From Amycolatopsis jiangsuensis (GTDB lineage: Bacteria > Actinomycetota > Actinomycetes > Mycobacteriales > Pseudonocardiaceae): DNA of 64,000 nt. The translations under genes and the position numbers were made by a program. Location of the stretch: NCBI RefSeq assembly GCF_014204865.1, contig NZ_JACHMG010000001.1, forward strand, positions 6,040,501-6,104,500. Reading direction: 5' to 3'. Positions 1 to 7,907 of this stretch are shown here, one piece after another (the stretch's first letter is position 1; each line of letters starts with the position of its first letter). The notes under the pieces are model-generated. The model was given only the letters and a program-made list of their open reading frames with translations, was not told where the DNA came from and ran no database searches.

Positions 1-1113
1 GAAACTCGTGGTCGGATCCTTGACGTAGGCCAGGAAGAGCAGGCCCTCGTCGCTCGTGCCGTCGGGTAGGATGCCGGCCCGATAGGAGAAACCGCGCCGG
101 TGCATCTCCTCGCCCGGGTTCGGGTGCGACAGCCGGACGTGGCTGTCGGCGGGGATCACCGGGGAACCGTCGGGACGGCGCGCGTCGAGGTCGACCGGAT
201 CGGTTTCGAGCTTCGAGCCGAGCGGGGCGCCGCTGTGCTTGTGCCTGCCGATGACCTTCTCCTGGTGGTCGAGCGGGGTCTTCTCCCAGTCGTCGAGCAG
301 CATCCGGATGCGGCGGACCACGAGGTAGCTGCCGCCGGTCAGCCAGCCGGGGTCGGTGGCGTCGACCCAGACCGGGCCGCTGCGGGCCCGTTCGCTGGTG
401 CTCACGTTGTTCGTGCCGTCGACCTGGCCCATGAGGTTGCGGGTGGTGCGGCCGTCGCGGCGGGCCGCCGCGCCCTGGAAGCCCGCCTGCTGCCAGCGCG
501 GTCGCACCGTGGCCCCGGCGGCCTTGCGCAGTGCCCGGTCCGCGCCCGCGAGTACCAGCGGATCGTCGGCGCACAGCTGGACGACGAGGTCGCCTCCGCT
601 GAACCGCTCTTCGAGCTCGTCACCGGCGAAGGCGGGCAGCTCGGCCAGCGGTCCCGGCCGGGCGATGCCGAGCCGGTCGAGCAGCGCGCCGCCGATCCCC
701 ACGGTGACCGTGAGCGCGGCCGGATCGCCGTCGACGCTGATGGTGGGGTCCTGCTCGACGAGCTTGCCCGCGGTCAGCGAACGTGCGGTGGTGGTCCAGG
801 CCTTGAGGGTCGCGGTGAGCTGTGCCCGGGTGACGGTGCCCGGGACGTCGTAGGCGTTCAGGAGCAGATGTCCCTGCGTGGGTGTCGCGATACCGGCCTG
901 GTGGATGCCGTGGAACGGCACCGGGCCGGGCAGGGTGGGCGAGTCGGCAACCGGCGCCGGGGAGGCGGCGCCGGCCGGGCTGAGGACCGCGGCCGCGCCG
1001 CCGGCACCGACGGCGCCGATGGCGACCGCGGAGCCGGTCCAGGCGAACAACCGGCGCCGGCTCACCGTGGTGGGGGCGTTCGTCGCGCGGGGTTGCTTGG
1101 TGGAGGCGTTCAC
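1..1113 (-). CDS. efeB: Dyp-type heme peroxidase, EfeB-like, Tat-exported (3' end outside window)
   Basis: This is the N-terminal ~371 residues of a DyP-type peroxidase; the C-terminus lies beyond base 1. A Tat signal (SRRRLFAWTGSA, about residues 17-28) is followed by an Ala-rich hydrophobic stretch. The DyP signature appears as GQVDGTNN, containing the distal Asp, and the later RHKHSGAPLG and SHVRLSHPN stretches are where heme-pocket His/Arg residues lie in the family. EfeB-type members act outside the membrane on heme or in iron uptake; that role is family knowledge. The start is GTG at 1113, because GTGA overlaps the TGA stop of the upstream gene, implying translational coupling. No efeU or efeO is visible in the window. 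Confidence 0.87.
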   Translation of the reverse strand, partial: MNASTKQPRATNAPTTVSRRRLFAWTGSAVAIGAVGAGGAAAVLSPAGAASPAPVADSPTLPGPVPFHGIHQAGIATPTQGHLLLNAYDVPGTVTRAQLTATLKAWTTTARSLTAGKLVEQDPTISVDGDPAALTVTVGIGGALLDRLGIARPGPLAELPAFAGDELEERFSGGDLVVQLCADDPLVLAGADRALRKAAGATVRPRWQQAGFQGAAARRDGRTTRNLMGQVDGTNNVSTSERARSGPVWVDATDPGWLTGGSYLVVRRIRMLLDDWEKTPLDHQEKVIGRHKHSGAPLGSKLETDPVDLDARRPDGSPVIPADSHVRLSHPNPGEEMHRRGFSYRAGILPDGTSDEGLLFLAYVKDPTTSF

Positions 1114-1613
1114 GACGCGTGGTTTCCTTCCTTGGTGACCGCCCACCAGAGGCCGCCGTTCTGGTCCTTCTCGTGGCCGCCGGCCTCGCCGGGGTTGTCC
1201 GAGCTGTAGCGATAGAGCGGAAGTCCCTGGTAGGTGACGACCTGCGCGCCGTTCTCCGCTTCGGTGTGCCCGACGAGCTTCGCGTCGACGCCGTCGCCGA
1301 GTTCGGGGGTTTCCTGGCCGGCGGGCAGCGTCAGCGGCGGCCACTTCGTGGCGCATCCGCCGGTGCAGGTGACCACGCCGGGTTCGTCGGTTTCGAAGTA
1401 GTAGAGCGCCCGGCCGGCCTGGTCGACCAGGACGGGGCCGACGGCGTCGATCTGCTGGACGGCCAGCGCCGCGGTTCCGTTGTCGACGGGTGGTCCGTCC
1501 GCGCTCGTCACGGCGACCGTGATGCCCACGGCGGCGGCCACCACCACTGCCGCGCCGGCGATGAGCGTGACGCGCTTGCGGCTGCCGCGTCGGGTGTTCT
1601 CGGTGCTGTTCAT
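1110..1613 (-). CDS. Secreted COG4315-type (Lipoprotein_15 repeat) small protein
   Basis: A 167-residue protein with a basic N-terminus and one membrane/signal helix (about residues 15-35, Ala/Val rich). The mature part has two diverged copies of the family repeat: ALYYFETDEPGVVTCTGGCA followed by TKWPP, then PLYRYSSDNPG ending GGLWWAV. The CTGGC cysteine pair is typical of the first repeat. Function of the family is unknown; an exported redox or heme-related role is only suggested by coupling to the DyP gene (GTGA overlap). I place the start at ATG 1613, not 1625, because GGAGA sits five bases before 1613. Confidence 0.8.
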   Translation of the reverse strand: MNSTENTRRGSRKRVTLIAGAAVVVAAAVGITVAVTSADGPPVDNGTAALAVQQIDAVGPVLVDQAGRALYYFETDEPGVVTCTGGCATKWPPLTLPAGQETPELGDGVDAKLVGHTEAENGAQVVTYQGLPLYRYSSDNPGEAGGHEKDQNGGLWWAVTKEGNHAS

Positions 1614-1659
1614 GTCTTTCTCCATGGGTTGAAAGGCTTGCGGGGGTGGATGCTGCGGG

Positions 1660-2721
1660 TTACGCGACCGGGGATTCCGGCGAATCGGCGACCAGCACGA
1701 CCTTGCCCACGACGGTGTGGGACTCGGCGAGCGTCAGGGCCGCGGCGGCCTCGCTCAACGGGAATCGCGCGGCGATCTGCGGGGTGAGCACCTTGTCGGC
1801 CAGGAGCTGGAACACCTGGGTGAGATCTTCGCGAAGCCGCGCCCGGAAAGCGGCAGGGCGGCGGCTCTTGCCTGCCCAGAAGTTGTAGAAGCTCGCGCTC
1901 CTGCCGTTGGGCAGCGTGTTCCACAAAGCCAGCCGCGCGAACGACTTCAGTACCGGCAGCTGGTTGTTGCCTTCTTCGTTCTTGGTCGCCGCGGCGCCGT
2001 AGCAGACCAGTGTTCCGCCGCGGCGCAGCAGCCGCCACGACTGCACGAGTGACGGGCCGCCCATGTGGTCGAAGACGGCGTCGACGCCGTTCGGTGCCAG
2101 CTCACGAATGCGTTGGTACAGCTGCGGATCACGGTAGTCGAGGGGAGTCGCGCCGAGTTCGCGTACTGCTTCCTGGTTGCGTGCCGAGGCGGTGCCGATC
2201 ACGGTGAGGCCCGCGTGCCGGGCGAGCTGCACGAGCGTGGAGCCGACGCCGCCGTTGGCGCCCAGCACCACGATCGTGGCCCCCGGTGCCAGCTGTGCGG
2301 AGCGGTGCAGCATCTGCCAGGCGGTGATCCCGTTAACGACCACGGTTTCCGCCGCCGCGGAATCCAGGTCGTCCGGGACGGCGACCAGGTCCGCCACGTC
2401 GACCGGCAGGTGGCCGGACCAGGCGCCGACCTTGGTGACCGCGGCGAACCTGCGTCCGATCAGGGCTTCGTCGACTCCCGGACCGATCGCGGTCACGGTG
2501 CCGACCAGGTCGTAACCGGGCACGAACGGGAACTGAGGCTGGCCGTAGTACTTGCCGCGGCGCATCTGCTGCTCGGCGAACGAAACGCCGGTCGCGTCCA
2601 TGCGCAGCAGGACCTGGCCCGCGGTGGGCGTGGGCAGTGGCCGGCGCTGGAGGTGGAGTCCGTCCGGCTCGACCTTGCCGGGCAGCACGATCTCGGTGGT
2701 GGTGGCGACGGTGGCGTTCAT
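1660..2721 (-). CDS. Zinc-free medium-chain dehydrogenase/reductase (quinone oxidoreductase type)
   Basis: 353 residues. An N-terminal GroES-like domain holds GYDLVGTV. The Rossmann domain carries VLGANGGVGSTLVQLA, the usual NADPH-binding motif of quinone oxidoreductases, followed by LGATPLDYR and FDHMGG. The structural and catalytic zinc cysteines of alcohol dehydrogenases are absent. The enzyme probably reduces a quinone, enone or similar electrophile with NADPH in the cytoplasm; the substrate cannot be read. ATG 2721 aligns with the family start; the ORF extends 16 codons upstream but through the divergent promoter region. Divergent TetR genes at 2828 make it the likely regulated target. 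Confidence 0.85.
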   Translation of the reverse strand: MNATVATTTEIVLPGKVEPDGLHLQRRPLPTPTAGQVLLRMDATGVSFAEQQMRRGKYYGQPQFPFVPGYDLVGTVTAIGPGVDEALIGRRFAAVTKVGAWSGHLPVDVADLVAVPDDLDSAAAETVVVNGITAWQMLHRSAQLAPGATIVVLGANGGVGSTLVQLARHAGLTVIGTASARNQEAVRELGATPLDYRDPQLYQRIRELAPNGVDAVFDHMGGPSLVQSWRLLRRGGTLVCYGAAATKNEEGNNQLPVLKSFARLALWNTLPNGRSASFYNFWAGKSRRPAAFRARLREDLTQVFQLLADKVLTPQIAARFPLSEAAAALTLAESHTVVGKVVLVADSPESPVA

Positions 2722-2747
2722 GGTGGGGTCCGTTTCGGTCTGTGTGC

Positions 2748-2772
2748 TTACGACTGTAAACGTACGCACGTT
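2748..2772. promoter_or_regulatory. Candidate TetR operator between QOR-like gene and tandem TetR genes
   Basis: Two short inverted repeats sit back to back: TTAC-GACT-GTAA (2748-2759) and AACGT-ACGC-ACGTT (2759-2772). They lie 27-51 bases upstream of the start at 2721 on the minus strand and about 55-80 bases upstream of the TetR gene, where a repressor could block the oxidoreductase promoter. Binding is inference. Confidence 0.4.
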
Positions 2773-2815
2773 GCCCCCGGTTGCGCAAGAGCTAACAGCC
2801 GTGAGTTTTCTGGTG

Positions 2816-2821
2816 TAAGAT
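2816..2821 (+). promoter_or_regulatory. -10 hexamer of a probable leaderless TetR transcript
   Basis: TAAGAT ends six bases before ATG 2828 and no Shine-Dalgarno precedes the start. In actinobacteria this spacing is typical of transcripts starting at the start codon. Confidence 0.5.
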
Positions 2822-2827
2822 CACGGT

Positions 2828-3478
2828 ATGGCCGACAAGACGAGCGCCCCCGTGTCACCCGCCCGCGCCCGCAACCGTCGCGGGGAGGGCGCCCGGCTGC
2901 GGGCCGACATCGTGGCCGCGGCGGCGGAGCTACTGGACGAGACCGGTGACGAGAGCGCGGTCACGCTGCGGTCGGTGGCTCGCCGGGTCGGGATCGCCGC
3001 GCCCTCGATCTACCGCCACTTTCCCGACCAGCCGAGCATCATGCTGGCCGTGGTACGCGAAACGTTCGCCGGTCTGGAAGCCGGCTTGCGGACGGAGCTG
3101 GCCTCCGCCGGCGCCGATCCGCGGCGGCAGCTGTTCGCGGTGTGCACTGCCTACCTGGATTTCGCGCAGCGCCACCCCGGGCGCTATCGCACGATGTTCG
3201 GCGGGCTCTGGATGCCCGACCTGGGCGAGGGATCACTGTCCGAGAGCGACGTTTCCTCCCTCGGGGACGCTTGCCTGCAGGTGCTCGCCGGTGCCCTCGA
3301 AGCCTGCGTCAGCGCCGGCTACTCGACCACCGACGACCTGGATGCCGACGTCGTGGCGTTGTGGTTGGGCCTGCACGGGCTCGCCCACCAGCGGTCGGTC
3401 ACCGTTTCCTTCCCGTGGCCGGCGGACATCGCCGAGCGTCTCATCACCGCGCTGGCGCACCTGGAGGACGATCGGTGA
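2828..3478 (+). CDS. TetR/AcrR family transcriptional regulator, first of a tandem pair
   Basis: 216 residues. The N-terminal DNA-binding domain reads VTLRSVARRVGIAAPSIYRHFPDQPSIM (in the stretch about residues 45-72), the classic TetR helix-turn-helix. The remainder is a helical ligand domain with HPGRYRTMFGG and ALWLGLHGLAHQRSV. It is divergent from the oxidoreductase at 1660-2721, its likely target. Its last codons overlap the GTG start of a second, closely similar TetR gene (GTGA), so the two are translated together. The inducer is unknown. Confidence 0.88.
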   Translation: MADKTSAPVSPARARNRRGEGARLRADIVAAAAELLDETGDESAVTLRSVARRVGIAAPSIYRHFPDQPSIMLAVVRETFAGLEAGLRTELASAGADPRRQLFAVCTAYLDFAQRHPGRYRTMFGGLWMPDLGEGSLSESDVSSLGDACLQVLAGALEACVSAGYSTTDDLDADVVALWLGLHGLAHQRSVTVSFPWPADIAERLITALAHLEDDR

Positions 3479-4068
3479 CGGACGAGGCGCGGGTGCGGAC
3501 ACCGCCGCCACGCCTGCGCGAGCGCCGAACCCGAACGCGAACCTGCCTGCGCGACGGGATCGTGGCCGCGGCGGGTGAGCTGCTGGACGAGACCGGGGAC
3601 GAAAGTGCGGTCACCCTGCGGTCGGTCGCCCGCCGGGCCGGCATCACCGCACCGTCGATCTACCGCTACTTCCCCGATCCACCCACCATCCTGCTGGCGG
3701 TGGCGCGGGAAGCCTTCGTCGAACTGGCGGAAGAGACGCATGCCGCGCTGGACGCCGCCGGGGACGACCAGCGGCAACGGCTGTTCGCCTGTTGCCATGC
3801 CTATCTCCGGTACGCCGACGACCATCCGGGCCGGTACCGCGCCATGTTCGGTGGTCGCTGCGCACCCGCCGAGGTGTGCACCCAGCTGCTCACCGAGGTG
3901 TTGAGCGACGACAGGGCCGCAGACACCGGCCCGCACGCCGACGCTGTCGCGTTGTGGCTGGGCCTGCACGGGCTGGCCTGTCAACGGGCACTGGCTCCCG
4001 CCTACCCGTGGCCCGTCGGCATCGCCGACCGCCTGATCGTCGCGCTGGCGCGTCCGCTCGGGGCGTAG
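3475..4068 (+). CDS. TetR family regulator, paralogue of the preceding gene
   Basis: 197 residues, starting at GTG 3475 within the stop of the previous gene. It repeats the upstream protein almost motif for motif: GELLDETGDESAVTLRSVARR, APSIYRYFPDPPTI, HPGRYRAMFGG, ALWLGLHGLACQRA and YPWPVGIADRLI. The N-terminus is an Arg/Thr-rich tail (RERRTRTRT). This is most easily explained by local duplication followed by divergence, mainly in the middle of the ligand domain, which is shorter here. The coupling would favour a heterodimer or matched dosage; that is inference. Confidence 0.85.
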   Translation: MTDEARVRTPPPRLRERRTRTRTCLRDGIVAAAGELLDETGDESAVTLRSVARRAGITAPSIYRYFPDPPTILLAVAREAFVELAEETHAALDAAGDDQRQRLFACCHAYLRYADDHPGRYRAMFGGRCAPAEVCTQLLTEVLSDDRAADTGPHADAVALWLGLHGLACQRALAPAYPWPVGIADRLIVALARPLGA

Positions 4069-4076
4069 CCCACGCC

Positions 4077-5612
4077 TCACTGCAGCCCGGCCAGCGCCTT
4101 TTCCACCAGGTCCGCGACCCGGTCCCGTGCGGCAGCCGCTTCGTCCGGGACGAGCGACAGCCGGGTGCGGCGTTCGAGCACGTCCTCCACCGTCGCAGCA
4201 CCCTCGTGACGGACCGCCCACACGACCTCGGCCGCAGTGATCTCGGTGCTTCCCGACAGCGGCTCGGCGAACTCCGGTTCCAGCTCGCCGAGCGCGGCGA
4301 CGCGCGGGGCCTCCGTGCCGTACTTCGCGACCAGCCTCACCGGTGCGTCCACCAGAGACAGCCGTTCCCGCGGGGCGGCGCCGAGCAACGGCAGTTTCGC
4401 GGTCCGCGAAGGCCCGGCGTGCAGGCCCGCGTGGGCGAGCGCCGCGGTGACGGCGTCCTCGGCCATCCGGCGGTAGGTGGTCAGCTTGCCGCCCACCACG
4501 GTCAGCACCCCACTGGAATCGGTCACCACAGTGTGTTTTCGCGACAGGTCCGCGCTGCGTCCCGCGGACCCGGCGACCAGTGGACGCAGCCCGGCGAACG
4601 AACCGGCCAGGTCCGCCCGGGTCAGCGGCCGGGCCAGCGCCGTCGAGGCGACCGAGAGCAGGAAGTCCACATCGGACTCCGGGACTTCGGGCACGTCCGG
4701 TACCGCGCCGTCGGCGGGCTCGTCGGTCAGTCCCAGGTAGACCCGGCCGTCCGGCTGCGGCAGCAGGAAGACGAACCGGTTGCTTTCGCCCGGCACCGGC
4801 ACGTTCACCGACGTGGCACCGATTCCGGCGGTGTCCGCGCGCAGCACCAGGTGGGAACCGCGGGACGGGCGCAGCCGGACCGCGTCGGTCAGCGTGTCCG
4901 CCCACACCCCGGTCGCGTTGATCACCTGGCGGGCCCGCAGGTCGTACTCCCGCGCGCCGTCTTGTACGCGGACTTCCGTGCCGGACAAGGAAAGCGCCGT
5001 CAATCTCGGCAGAATCCGGGCACCGAGCAGTGCAGCGGTCCTGGCCAGCGCGACCACCAGCCGGGCGTCGTCGACCAGCGCCCCGTCGTAGGCCAGCAGC
5101 GCACCCCGCAATCCGGTTCGCGCCAGGCCGGGGGACAGGGCGAGTGCTTCGGCCACCGGAATCCGGCGCGGCCCCGGCAGCACCGACGACGGCGTGCGTG
5201 CCGCCCGCCGCAGCGCGTCGCCGGAGCGCAGACCGGCGGCGATGAACGCCTGCTGCGCCCGGGAGGTGCCCGGGTGGAGGGGAAAGAGCTGGGGCATCGC
5301 CCTGGTGAGATGCGGCGCGGTGCGGGTCATCAGGATGCCGCGCTCCACCGCGCTTTCGTGCGCCAGCCCCAGCTCGCCCTTCGCGAGGTAGCGCAGTCCG
5401 CCGTGCACGAGCTTGCTCGACCAGCGGGACGTGCCGAACGCGAGGTCGTGTGCCTCCACGAGCGCCACCGACAGCCCGCGGGACGCGGCGTCGAGTGCGA
5501 TGCCGGCGCCGGTGACCCCGCCGCCGACCACCAGCACGTCGACCTGTTCGCCGCCGGTCAGCCACGCCAGTTCGCGTTCGCGGCGCCGGACGTTGAGCGA
5601 GCCGGTGCTCAT
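4077..5612 (-). CDS. glpD: FAD-dependent glycerol-3-phosphate dehydrogenase
   Basis: 511 residues. VVGGGVTGAGIALDAASRG (from about residue 28) is the FAD-binding Rossmann motif. The GlpD signature FGTSRWSSKLVHGGLRYL follows directly. VINATGVWAD, LRPLVAG and VVGGKLTTYRRMAEDAV are further family landmarks, and the C-terminal DAO_C domain is present. It oxidises sn-glycerol 3-phosphate to dihydroxyacetone phosphate, passing electrons to the quinone pool at the membrane. ATG 5612 overlaps the TGA of the upstream TetR gene (ATGA), so the ORF extension upstream is a shadow of that regulator. The flavoprotein beyond the TetR acts on a DHAP-derived ether-lipid precursor family, giving a metabolic link. 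Confidence 0.93.
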   Translation of the reverse strand: MSTGSLNVRRRERELAWLTGGEQVDVLVVGGGVTGAGIALDAASRGLSVALVEAHDLAFGTSRWSSKLVHGGLRYLAKGELGLAHESAVERGILMTRTAPHLTRAMPQLFPLHPGTSRAQQAFIAAGLRSGDALRRAARTPSSVLPGPRRIPVAEALALSPGLARTGLRGALLAYDGALVDDARLVVALARTAALLGARILPRLTALSLSGTEVRVQDGAREYDLRARQVINATGVWADTLTDAVRLRPSRGSHLVLRADTAGIGATSVNVPVPGESNRFVFLLPQPDGRVYLGLTDEPADGAVPDVPEVPESDVDFLLSVASTALARPLTRADLAGSFAGLRPLVAGSAGRSADLSRKHTVVTDSSGVLTVVGGKLTTYRRMAEDAVTAALAHAGLHAGPSRTAKLPLLGAAPRERLSLVDAPVRLVAKYGTEAPRVAALGELEPEFAEPLSGSTEITAAEVVWAVRHEGAATVEDVLERRTRLSLVPDEAAAARDRVADLVEKALAGLQ

Positions 5613-6253
5613 GGTCGCAGCGCCGCGTCGACGAGATGGCGGAACTCGGCCAGCAGGGCGGTCTCGTCGAGGTCGGCGGTGGCCGGCCGCAGGGAGAACG
5701 CGAACGACTGGACCACCAGCAGCACCGACCGGACCTGGACGGCGACCTGCGCCATGCGCACCGAACCGTCGCGGTGACCCGCCTCGACCAGCTTCGCCAG
5801 CACCTGTTCGGAGAACTTCTGCGTGGCGCCGAGCCGCTCGACGATGTAGGGCAGCACCAGCTCCGGATCGAGGTCGAGCAGCGTCCGGAACAGCGGGTCG
5901 CCGGACAGCGCGCTGACGCTGGCCGACGCGATGCGCACGATCCTGGCCCGGGTGTGCGGCGCGTCGTCGCCGGCCTGCCCTGCCCGCTGCAGGAGGCCGC
6001 TGAACTCGCGGGTCATCAGCGCGGCGAGCACACTGCGCACGTCGGGGAACCGGCGGTACACGGTCATCCGGCTGACCTGCGCGGTACGCGCGATCTCGGC
6101 GAGTGTGGTGCGTCGCACTCCGACTGCCAGCACGCACTGGCGGGCGGCGTCGAGCAGCACGTCGTCGGCCACTCGGGCCGAGGTCTGGCGGCTGCGGGTG
6201 TCCGCGAGCGCCGAGGCGGTCTCTTCCGAGGAGGAGTGACGTTTAACGTCCAT
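5609..6253 (-). CDS. TetR family regulator of the glpD locus
   Basis: 214 residues with a TetR helix-turn-helix (TLAEIARTAQVSRMTVYRRFPD, about residues 49-70, given here as two adjoining motifs TLAEIARTAQ and VSRMTVYRRFPD). The C-terminal domain is unremarkable. It is coupled to glpD by ATGA and divergent from the FAD oxidase at 6270, so it sits at the control point of both. TACAGT ends seven bases before ATG 6253, with no Shine-Dalgarno, suggesting a leaderless mRNA. A 13-bp palindrome overlaps codons 2-5, which could be an autoregulatory site. Confidence 0.88.
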   Translation of the reverse strand: MDVKRHSSSEETASALADTRSRQTSARVADDVLLDAARQCVLAVGVRRTTLAEIARTAQVSRMTVYRRFPDVRSVLAALMTREFSGLLQRAGQAGDDAPHTRARIVRIASASVSALSGDPLFRTLLDLDPELVLPYIVERLGATQKFSEQVLAKLVEAGHRDGSVRMAQVAVQVRSVLLVVQSFAFSLRPATADLDETALLAEFRHLVDAALRP

Positions 6254-6266
6254 ATGTCACACTGTA
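6238..6266 (-). promoter_or_regulatory. Candidate operator and -10 of the glpD-locus TetR gene
   Basis: GACGTT-T-AACGTC (6238-6250) is a perfect 6-bp dyad with a one-base centre, directly after the ATG of the TetR gene. On the minus strand TACAGT (6266-6261) is the likely -10, seven bases before the ATG. A dyad just downstream of a leaderless start would let the repressor block its own transcription; this is inference. Confidence 0.4.
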
Positions 6267-6269
6267 GTC

Positions 6270-7880
6270 ATGAATGATCTCGTCAACCACCGGCTCCGGC
6301 ACTCCTGGAGCGCCGACGGCGGTGCCGCCTCGCTGCCCGATCGGGCGGTCCGGTGGCTGGGCCAGCGTATCGGGCCGGTCGGAGTGGATCGAGGGTCTCG
6401 GGTCGATTCGCGACGGAACGTTCCCGGGTCCGCGGTGCCCGAAGCCGCCCGTGCGGAACTCGCGGCACTGCTCGGCGACGAGTACGTCCTGCTCGACGGG
6501 TCGCAGCGGCTGGACCGGGCGAGTGGGCTGTCCTACTTGGACCTGGTGCGGGCCAGGGCCGGTGCCGAAGAGGTGCCGGTGCCCGACGCGGTGCTGCTGC
6601 CCGCGGATCCGGAGCAGGTGCAGGCGGTGCTCGACGTGTGCGTGCGGCACGACGTCGGAGTGGTGCCCTTCGGCGGTGGCACCTCGGTGGTCGGCGGGGT
6701 CGCGGCACTGCGCGGGGACAAGGCGGCCGTGGTCGCGCTCGACCTGGTCCGGCTGGACGAACTGGTGTCGGTCGACCCGGTCTCACGGATCGCGGTGCTG
6801 CAGGCCGGAGTGCGGGGCCCGGAGGCGGAACGGTTGCTCGCCGCGCACGGCTTCACCCTCGGCCACGTGCCGCAGTCGTTCGAGCGGGCCACCATCGGCG
6901 GGTTCGCCGCGACCCGTTCGGCCGGACAAGCCTCGTCGGGGTACGGCCGGTTCGAGGACATGGTCGCGGGACTCCGGCTGGCCACGCCGAAGGGCGAGTG
7001 GCGCCTCGGCGTGGCACCGGCTTCCGCGGCCGGGCCCGACCTGCGGCACCTCGCGGTCGGCAGCGAAGGCACGCTCGGGGTGATCACCGAGGTCGCGCTG
7101 CGCGTGCGGCCGCTGCCGGACCAGCGGTACTACGAGGGCTGGGTCGTCGACGGCTGGCAGGCCGGCGCCGCGGCCGTGCGCAAGCTCGCGCAGGACCACG
7201 GGCTGGCGGACGTGACCCGGCTGTCCGATGTGGACGAGACGAAGGTGTCGTTCGCGCTGAACGCGGGCTGGAAGACCACCGCGCTCCGGGCGTACCTCGC
7301 CGCTCGCGGCATCCGGAACCCGTGCCTGCTGATCGTCGGATGGGAGGGCGACGTCGGCCGCCGCCGCGCGCGGACGAGGGCGATGCTGCGCTGTGCGGAT
7401 GCCCACCGCATCGGTCCCGCGCTCGGGCAGTCGTGGCTGCGCGGCCGGTTCTCCGGCCCGCGGCAGCGCGATACGTTACTGGACCACGGCGTCTGCGTGG
7501 AGACCCTGGAAACCGCGACGTATTGGTCCACAGTGGACGAGCTGCACGACGCGGTACGGGACGCGCTGACCACCTCGCTCGGCCGCGCGATCGTGATGTG
7601 CCACGTCTCGCACGCCTACGAAACCGGCGCCTCGCTGTACTTCACCGTGCTGGCCTCCCGTGACGACGCCGATCCGGCCGGGCAGTGGCAACGGGCGAAA
7701 GCCGCCGCGTCGGAAGTGATCACCGGACTCGGCACGATCAGCCACCACCACGCGGTCGGCGTGGACCACGCGCCGTACCTGGCCGCGGAAATCGGCACCC
7801 TCGGAGTCGAGGTCCTGCGCGCGGCCAAGGCGGCCGTGGACCCGACCGGGATCCTGAACCCCGGAAAACTGCTCGGCTGA
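6270..7880 (+). CDS. FAD-linked oxidase of the alkyldihydroxyacetonephosphate synthase type
   Basis: 536 residues. The PCMH-type FAD domain shows PFGGGTSVVGGV (about residues 130-141) and IGGFAATRSAGQASSGYGR. AGPS-like landmarks follow: GSEGTLGVITEVALRVRP, YWSTVDELHDAV, SHAYETGASLYFT and SHHHAVGVDHAPY, ending DPTGILNPGKLL. In eukaryotic AGPS the HHH stretch and Tyr region bind acyl-DHAP and exchange its acyl for a fatty alcohol. Whether this bacterium makes ether lipids is unknown, and mycobacterial relatives are annotated only as flavoproteins. It lies divergent from TetR-glpD, whose product DHAP is the parent of the AGPS substrate. Confidence 0.8.
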   Translation: MNDLVNHRLRHSWSADGGAASLPDRAVRWLGQRIGPVGVDRGSRVDSRRNVPGSAVPEAARAELAALLGDEYVLLDGSQRLDRASGLSYLDLVRARAGAEEVPVPDAVLLPADPEQVQAVLDVCVRHDVGVVPFGGGTSVVGGVAALRGDKAAVVALDLVRLDELVSVDPVSRIAVLQAGVRGPEAERLLAAHGFTLGHVPQSFERATIGGFAATRSAGQASSGYGRFEDMVAGLRLATPKGEWRLGVAPASAAGPDLRHLAVGSEGTLGVITEVALRVRPLPDQRYYEGWVVDGWQAGAAAVRKLAQDHGLADVTRLSDVDETKVSFALNAGWKTTALRAYLAARGIRNPCLLIVGWEGDVGRRRARTRAMLRCADAHRIGPALGQSWLRGRFSGPRQRDTLLDHGVCVETLETATYWSTVDELHDAVRDALTTSLGRAIVMCHVSHAYETGASLYFTVLASRDDADPAGQWQRAKAAASEVITGLGTISHHHAVGVDHAPYLAAEIGTLGVEVLRAAKAAVDPTGILNPGKLLG

Positions 7881-7907
7881 CCGGTCCGCGCGGGCCAGAC
7901 TGGGCGG

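Noticed and set aside
3319..5565. A 748-codon minus-strand frame opposite the TetR genes and through glpD
   Set aside because: It has Arg/Gly-rich low-complexity translation and no motif, and it lies in another frame over glpD and the TetR genes, whose own frames have clear family motifs.
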